A stretch of 64,000 nt of DNA from Nitrosococcus wardiae. Lineage in GTDB: Bacteria; Pseudomonadota; Gammaproteobacteria; Nitrosococcales; Nitrosococcaceae. Positions within the stretch are counted from its first letter, which is position 1; every line of letters starts with the position of its first letter. The notes under the pieces are model-generated. The model was not told the DNA's origin. It made no database searches and saw nothing but the letters and a program-made list of their open reading frames with translations. This document shows, one piece after another, positions 60,025 through 64,000 of the stretch. Made by a program: the position numbers and the translations under genes. The stretch lies in the NCBI RefSeq assembly GCF_004421105.1, contig NZ_CP038033.1:267659-331658 (forward strand), given 5' to 3'.

Positions 60025-60263
60025 AGCCTACCCCCACCTGTCACCGGGGGAAAGAAAGCAACTTCATCCCCATCCCTTACCACCGTCTCAGCGTCAGCAT
60101 ATTCCATGTTTACGGCTATTAATACATTTTCTGAAATCGGTTGACCACTACCCACAAGAGTCCAAACCTCCGCCACCGTTATTGGCTCGCTGAAATCAAT
60201 CTGACGTTCCGTACAACCCAGACGTTCGCGCAAGCTAGCAAAAAACTTGACTGTGATCGCCAT
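60021..60263 (-). CDS. moaD: Molybdopterin synthase sulfur carrier subunit with an unusual C-terminus
   Basis: Ubiquitin-fold protein whose C-terminal glycine is adenylated and thiocarboxylated before delivery to MoaE. The 80 residues match MoaD (MAITVKFFASLRERLGCTE, and GDEVAFFPPVTGG). Normally the protein ends at Gly-Gly; here the sequence is VTGGGRL, so two further residues follow a Gly-Gly-Gly (76-78). The coding DNA there contains five consecutive G's, and one extra G would bring a TAG directly after GGG. Possible readings are sequencing error, slippage, or a pro-form that is processed. The gene is coupled to moaE and divergent from moaC. Confidence 0.88.
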   Translation of the reverse strand: MAITVKFFASLRERLGCTERQIDFSEPITVAEVWTLVGSGQPISENVLIAVNMEYADAETVVRDGDEVAFFPPVTGGGRL

Positions 60264-60386
60264 GACTCATCACTCCACACCTTGGTTAAGAGTAGGTAAT
60301 ATATTTTGTTCCAAGAAGAAGTACCTATGAATAAATGCTAATGGGTACAGACTAGATTATTAATCCTTAATGACCGGATCTATGTA

Positions 60387-60863
60387 ATGAAAAAGTTATC
60401 ACATTTTGATGAGTCCGGTAGAGCGCATATGGTTGATGTAGGAAATAAAGCCATTACTCAGCGAGTTGCAATCGCTACGGGCCGGATCCTGATGCAGCCT
60501 CAAACCCTGAATATGATTAATGAGGGCCACCATAAGAAAGGCGACGTTTTAGGCATTGCACGAATAGCTGGAATTATGGCGGCCAAAAAAACAGCCGACT
60601 TGATCCCTCTATGCCATCCCCTTGTGCTCACCCGGGTCGCCATTGAGTTATTCCCCTATCCCGAAATTTCTGCCATTGACTGCCGGGCTACGGTAGAGAC
60701 TCATGGTCAAACCGGTGTGGAAATAGAAGCCTTAACCGCCGTCCAGATCACCCTTCTTACCCTCTATGACATGTGTAAATCTGTAGATCGGGGGATGACA
60801 ATGACAGACATCTACCTAGTGGAGAAGACCGGCGGAAAATCGGGAGATTGGAAGAGAAATTGA
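60387..60863 (+). CDS. moaC: Cyclic pyranopterin monophosphate synthase
   Basis: With MoaA, converts GTP to cyclic pyranopterin monophosphate, the first intermediate of molybdenum cofactor synthesis. The 158 residues carry [31 protein letters not shown], the family's central region with catalytic lysines and the metal-binding HxxC-like part, and [11 protein letters not shown] later. It is divergent from moaD-moaE across 123 bp, so a shared regulatory region is likely. moaA is absent. Confidence 0.96.
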   Translation: MKKLSHFDESGRAHMVDVGNKAITQRVAIATGRILMQPQTLNMINEGHHKKGDVLGIARIAGIMAAKKTADLIPLCHPLVLTRVAIELFPYPEISAIDCRATVETHGQTGVEIEALTAVQITLLTLYDMCKSVDRGMTMTDIYLVEKTGGKSGDWKRN

Positions 60864-60867
60864 ACAA

Positions 60868-60891
60868 AGGCACGGCGCGCCGCGCCCCTAC
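60868..60891. repeat. Palindromic repeat, GTAGGGGCACG family (degenerate)
   Basis: AGGCACGGCGCGCCGCGCCC followed by CTAC: a GC-rich palindrome related to the element at 12412-12440, but with a decayed left end. It follows moaC by four bases and could serve as a hairpin at the end of the transcript. Confidence 0.5.
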
Positions 60892-60951
60892 TTACAAAAA
60901 ACCGAAATAGCCGATTTAAAGATACCCCATTAGTGCCGATACGCTATTGGA

Positions 60952-60973
60952 AGGGCACGGCGTGCCGTGTCCT
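60952..60973. repeat. Palindromic repeat, GTAGGGGCACG family (second degenerate copy)
   Basis: AGGGCACGGCGTGCCGTGTC and a following CT form an imperfect palindrome 61 bases after the previous copy. It lies in the moaC-flgA gap, where the DNA between the two copies holds no gene. Confidence 0.5.
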
Positions 60974-60991
60974 CCTATAATAAAGCTATTA

Positions 60992-61711
60992 ATGCCCAAT
61001 AACCTTTTTATGCGTCTTCTCTATTGCTTATTTTGGCTTTTCTTAATGCTGTTCCCTCCTGCTCATGGCATGGCCAAGGATAATCAATCCTTGCCTGAAA
61101 TCCAGGAGATAGCTCGCAAATTTGTCCTCAGGCAGGCGGAAGCATTACCAGGAAATATCGAAGTCGTCCCAGGCCCATTAGATCGGCGCTTACGCCTCCC
61201 CAAATGCTCTCATCCCTTAAAGGCTTTCTTCCCTAGTGGCAGTCGCCCCACAGGCAACACCACAGTAGGTGTCCGCTGTACTGGGGGCACCCCCTGGACG
61301 GTATACCTCTCTGTCAAAGTAGCTGTCTATGGTAAAGTAGTGGTTGCAACCCGCCCCCTAGGATCAGGTTCCCCCCTAAGCCTCGTTGATATCCATCTGG
61401 AGCGCCGCAATCTAGAACGACTAAGGCAAGGTTATCTCAGCGACCCAGCGCAAGTGGTGGGTAAACGCCTCAAGCGACCATTGGGCTTGGGGGCAGTCAT
61501 TACTCCTGAGGTATTGAAAATTCCCAAACTGGTCCGGCGGGGGCAACAAGTCATTTTAATAGCTAAAGTCCCTGGGCTACAGGTCCGCATGAAAGGCCAG
61601 GCTCTTGAAGATGCCGGCGCGGGAGAACAGATTCGTGTCAGGAACATTTCATCCCAGCGTGTTGTCGAAGGGACGGTAACGGCTAACGGGATAGTGCAAG
61701 TGCAAATGTAA
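60992..61711 (+). CDS. flgA: Flagellar basal body P-ring formation chaperone FlgA
   Basis: Periplasmic chaperone needed to assemble the P ring (FlgI) around the rod. The 239 residues contain a signal peptide (FMRLLYCLFWLFLMLFPPAHG), an N-terminal domain with conserved Cys (LRLPKCSHPL and VRCTGG), and a C-terminal SAF domain. ATG at 60992 is used; 61010 is possible. It starts the flgA-flgM-flgN set, which is usually beside flgBCD; those lie outside. Confidence 0.92.
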   Translation: MPNNLFMRLLYCLFWLFLMLFPPAHGMAKDNQSLPEIQEIARKFVLRQAEALPGNIEVVPGPLDRRLRLPKCSHPLKAFFPSGSRPTGNTTVGVRCTGGTPWTVYLSVKVAVYGKVVVATRPLGSGSPLSLVDIHLERRNLERLRQGYLSDPAQVVGKRLKRPLGLGAVITPEVLKIPKLVRRGQQVILIAKVPGLQVRMKGQALEDAGAGEQIRVRNISSQRVVEGTVTANGIVQVQM

Positions 61712-61732
61712 TAGGCAGAATACCTACACTCT

Positions 61733-61759
61733 TAAAGCTGAAGTCTTAAACGCCGATAA
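61733..61759 (+). promoter_or_regulatory. Sigma-28 (FliA) promoter of flgM-flgN
   Basis: TAAAGCTG at 61733-61740 and GCCGATAA at 61752-61759 are separated by exactly 11 bases, matching the flagellar class III consensus TAAAGTTT-N11-GCCGATAA (six of eight and eight of eight). It puts the transcription start near 61766, downstream of a possible ATG at 61762, so flgM must begin at 61792. Confidence 0.85.
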
Positions 61760-61791
61760 CAATGGGCAAAAGATTTGAGGAGAAAGCCAAA

Positions 61792-62112
61792 ATGTCCACA
61801 GAAATCAATGGACTATCTGGCTATAGTAACGGCTCCGTGCAAAAATCGCTAGAAACAGCTACTAATGACCTCTCCCACTCTAAGTCAGCGGAAGGTTCTA
61901 GCGCCTTAAGTCATCCGGCCGCGGAAACTGTTACCTTGACTAACACGGCTGAACAACTTAGGGAGACGGAGGCATCTCTAGCCAGTGTATCCGTTGTAGA
62001 TAATCAAAAAGTTGAGCAAATTAAACAATCAATCCAGGATGGCAGTTACCAAATTGATTCTGAACGTATTGCGGACAAACTGATTGCCCTAGAACAAGCC
62101 TTGAATAAATAG
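61792..62112 (+). CDS. flgM: Anti-sigma-28 factor FlgM
   Basis: Binds FliA and delays late flagellar genes until the hook is finished, then leaves the cell through it. The ATG at 61792 gives 106 residues after a GAGGAG ribosome-binding site; the start at 61762 is excluded by the sigma-28 promoter position. The N-terminal half is Ser/Thr-rich and disordered, and the C-terminal half (NQKVEQIKQSIQDGSYQIDSERIADKLIALE) is the FliA-binding helix region. The order flgM-flgN is typical of polar flagella systems. Confidence 0.94.
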   Translation: MSTEINGLSGYSNGSVQKSLETATNDLSHSKSAEGSSALSHPAAETVTLTNTAEQLRETEASLASVSVVDNQKVEQIKQSIQDGSYQIDSERIADKLIALEQALNK

Positions 62113-62122
62113 TCATTCAGGC

Positions 62123-62605
62123 ATGTCGATCCACGTTCTGATAAGACTCGTCCAAGATGAGTTAAGTTGCCTCGAATACCTCTGGCAAGCGTTGCAAGAT
62201 GAATACCTTGCCCTATGCCAGAGGGAGGTAACCAATATTGATGCCGCAGTTAGCAAGAAACAAAATGCTATGAAATGCTTGGAAGCTATCTTTCAAAATT
62301 ATGAAGAACAACTTAGAGCCTCCGGGCTACCTTCCACTCTCGAGGGCATTGATGCCTATATCCAGGCTAATGCCTCCCAGGGACAAGAGCCTCTCTCGAC
62401 CTTTTGGGAACAACGACAAAGGCGGTTACAGCAATGCTGCGATCAGAATCAACTTAATGGCAGCCTGATAAACCGCAATCGTCACCAAATTCTGCAAGCC
62501 CTAACAATACTGAGTGGACAGGAACTTAAACCTGCCGCTTACGGCCCTGGAGGTGATCTACTGCCCTCTGCCTCAGCATCCCGCTCCCTCCTAGGACGAG
62601 TTTAA
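62123..62605 (+). CDS. flgN: Flagellar export chaperone FlgN
   Basis: Escorts the hook-filament junction proteins FlgK and FlgL to the export apparatus. The 160 residues are mostly helical, with a pattern matching the FlgN family in length and heptad character (DELSCLEYLWQALQDEYLALCQREV, and KKQNAMKCLEAIFQ). It starts ten bases after flgM. Sequence conservation is low, so position contributes strongly. Confidence 0.9.
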   Translation: MSIHVLIRLVQDELSCLEYLWQALQDEYLALCQREVTNIDAAVSKKQNAMKCLEAIFQNYEEQLRASGLPSTLEGIDAYIQANASQGQEPLSTFWEQRQRRLQQCCDQNQLNGSLINRNRHQILQALTILSGQELKPAAYGPGGDLLPSASASRSLLGRV

Positions 62606-62697
62606 GTTTAAAAGCAATACTCCAAGCTTTCTCGCCTAATTTATAACTTTGAGATGACACTCCAAACTTTTCAGGGTAAAATTTAGTTCTAAATTCT

Positions 62698-62773
<76 letters not shown>

Positions 62774-62805
62774 GTTATAGGTCATTGAAAACAATAACTT
62801 ATAAC
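62774..62805 (+). terminator. Hairpin immediately after the tRNA-Ala CCA
   Basis: GTTATAGGTCATTG and CAATAACTTATAAC pair in 13 of 14 positions (one G-U, one mismatch) around a loop of four A's. It starts at the base after CCA. There is no T-tract, so the role may be RNA processing or termination. Its position after CCA could also mark the edge of integrated DNA. Confidence 0.4.
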
Positions 62806-63572
62806 AATGAAATTTCCCTAATTCGAAGCGGCCTTCTTTACCTTAGATAATTCCAAGTCCATATCAAGCCCACGATCCATAAAAAGCATCTTTTTTTCCT
62901 TGCTCGGCGAGAAAGCTTACAAGGATGACGCCGTTCGAGTTCTTTCTAAAAAAGCCTGAATCTCCTTCACGCTGAAGAGTGGCACCACAAAAAACTTCCT
63001 TATTCCCGCAATCGAGCCATATATAAAGAGCCGGGAGAAAGTTGCAGCACCAACTTAGGACTAAGTTAATCATTCGTTGGCTTTGTCCAGCAGTGCCGCG
63101 GATAATCCCGACCCGCCCTAATATATTTTTTAAAGCAAGAACATCGTTGGGAAGAGCAACCTTGCGAATTACTTACTACTGTATGGGGTAAAGTTGACGG
63201 ATTTTCCGTCATTTCCGTCACATCCAGCACAGGCATGGGTTTTGGATGGCTTAACTCAGCACGCATCCATCACTTTGTGCTGAGTAAACTGCATTTTCCC
63301 TGCCAGCAACTATGCAAGGCCTCCCAATGAGGTAACAAAACCCCGCCAGGGCGAAACCATAGCAGGGTTGAAAACAAGTTGAATTCTGGAAAGCTGAGAG
63401 CCTTACTTGTGGTCAAGCACCCTTTTACGTCGTAAGCTCGTAGTGCACTGCCAGTCCTTGATAGAGCGGCGCCCAGCGTAATGCTTGAAAGTTAGAAACA
63501 TTCATGCTTAAGGATGATACTTACTTCCACGGCACCAGAAGCGGTTTTTCCGGTGAAGAGAGGACCTTCCCC
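62806..63572. other. About 770 bp after tRNA-Ala without a convincing gene
   Basis: Possible remnants of mobile DNA. Minus-strand frames at 62864-63073 and 63066-63266 are cysteine-rich and patternless. A TGACGGA motif repeated twice with a hairpin at 63196-63210 (stem GACGGA) resembles phage-associated signals. A terminator lies at 63333-63369. Composition is lower in GC than the neighbouring genes by eye. Confidence 0.5.
63333..63369 (-). terminator. Rho-independent terminator downstream of the DUF5681 gene
   Basis: On the minus strand AACCCTGC (63369-63362) pairs with GCGGGGTT (63346-63339) over a 15-base loop, with one T-G pair, and is followed by TTTGTT. It is about 200 bp downstream of the DUF5681 stop and probably ends a transcript from that gene. 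Confidence 0.55.
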
Positions 63573-63896
63573 TCAGTGCTTCGTCAGCTTTTCCCTTTCC
63601 CTGCGCAGACGCTCAAGCTTTTGCTCTATCTCCTCAGTGCTCATTTCCTTCAACTCATCTAGAAAATGCCCAGGCACTTCCTTTGGAATAAGGCTGGCCA
63701 CCACTTTGAGATATGCGGCAGGATTCCGCTTCCTAACCGCCGCCAGCACATCCTTGCCCTGTTTTTGCCAGTCTTCGTGCAAATCCCTCAGGAAATCTTC
63801 GGACAAGCGGTTGCGGGTACCTTTAGGCTTCCCCGCAGGGTTCCCAGACTGGCCCGGTTTAAACAATTGGGGTAAGGTTTTTCGTTTGTCAGTCAT
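63573..63896 (-). CDS. DUF5681 domain protein, phage-associated
   Basis: The 107 residues start MTDKRKTLPQLFKPGQSGNP and include KGTRNRLSEDF, the DUF5681 signature (FKPGQSGNPAGxPKGTRN). Members usually sit beside phage terminase or structural genes, with a possible role in DNA packaging, not established. The C-terminal half is highly charged and probably helical (ELKEMSTEEIEQKLERLRRERE). No phage genes are visible left of it, so it may be an isolated remnant or the edge of a prophage continuing past 64000. Confidence 0.75.
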   Translation of the reverse strand: MTDKRKTLPQLFKPGQSGNPAGKPKGTRNRLSEDFLRDLHEDWQKQGKDVLAAVRKRNPAAYLKVVASLIPKEVPGHFLDELKEMSTEEIEQKLERLRREREKLTKH

Positions 63897-64000
63897 TCTG
63901 TATCCACGCTGTTTTTTCAGAGCGTTATGAGGTCATCACCTCGAGTGTTCGTGGGGCATGAACTTCAATTTGATGCCTGGTCAACAAGGAGGCGATTATA

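Noticed and set aside
62818-62889. A 23-codon minus-strand frame with AGGAAAAAAAG before its ATG
   Set aside because: Too short and in a decayed region; the purine run alone does not make a gene.
62864-63266. Two minus-strand frames of 69 and 66 codons in the tRNA-flanking region
   Set aside because: No recognisable family and weak start signals; more likely decay products of mobile DNA.

Overview
The window reads as chromosomal DNA of a gammaproteobacterium with an outer membrane, LPS, a rod-shape elongasome, flagella and adenylylated glutamine synthetase. Gene content and order recall Chromatiales-type organisms such as Nitrosococcus; that genus is an inference from overall impression, not something proven here. 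Almost every base is accounted for by housekeeping genes, most of them complete and tightly packed. Accessory DNA is limited to short palindromic or inverted repeats and about 1.2 kb after the tRNA gene at the right end.

Left part (1-8015, minus strand): a cell-wall block, mreB-mreC-mreD-mrdA(PBP2)-rodA-mltB-rlpA-dacA, holding the cytoskeleton, synthase and hydrolases of lateral wall growth. Divergently, gatC-gatA (no gatB beside them), a UDP-sugar dehydrogenase and an epimerase for surface polysaccharide precursors, an EEP-fold hydrolase and rpmB-rpmG run rightwards to 13985. A 118-bp cloverleaf-like structured element separates rpmG from a convergent acyl-CoA desaturase.

Centre left (15539-21341, plus): a NUDIX hydrolase, a four-gene Gld-like ABC module (ATPase, permease, GldG-like protein, DUF4340 protein), mutM and a small membrane protein. 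Then follows a long minus-strand run (42252 down to 21402): ilvA, leuS-lptE-holA, proA-nadD-rsfS-rlmH, maf-rng-yhdP-nit-tldD, a PP-loop thiolase-like protein next to tusA, glnA with a clear terminator, and a DUF4124 protein. It mixes translation, LPS transport, RNA maturation and nitrogen assimilation.

Centre right (42362-56729, mostly plus): rpiA, a PilZ protein, a lolC/E-type permease with lolD, a DUF2062 protein, comEC, exbB-exbD-msbA-lpxK-Trm112 (lipid A supply and export), and metK-ahcY-metF (SAM cycle). The metF upstream region carries two inverted repeats. On the minus strand follow a GAF-PAS-GGDEF-EAL protein and moaD-moaE, with moaC divergent, then flgA-flgM-flgN with a well-formed sigma-28 promoter in front of flgM.

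Right end (62698-64000): tRNA-Ala(CGC), a hairpin directly after its CCA, then about 800 bp without a convincing gene and a phage-associated DUF5681 protein. This looks like the edge of an integrated element or its remnant.

The observations most worth checking are the MoaD tail beyond its Gly-Gly motif at a G5 run, the TusA/PP-loop pair, the structured element at 14043-14160, the inverted-repeat-bounded element between nit and tldD, and the tRNA-adjacent phage-like region. I found no clearly novel defence or biosynthetic system.
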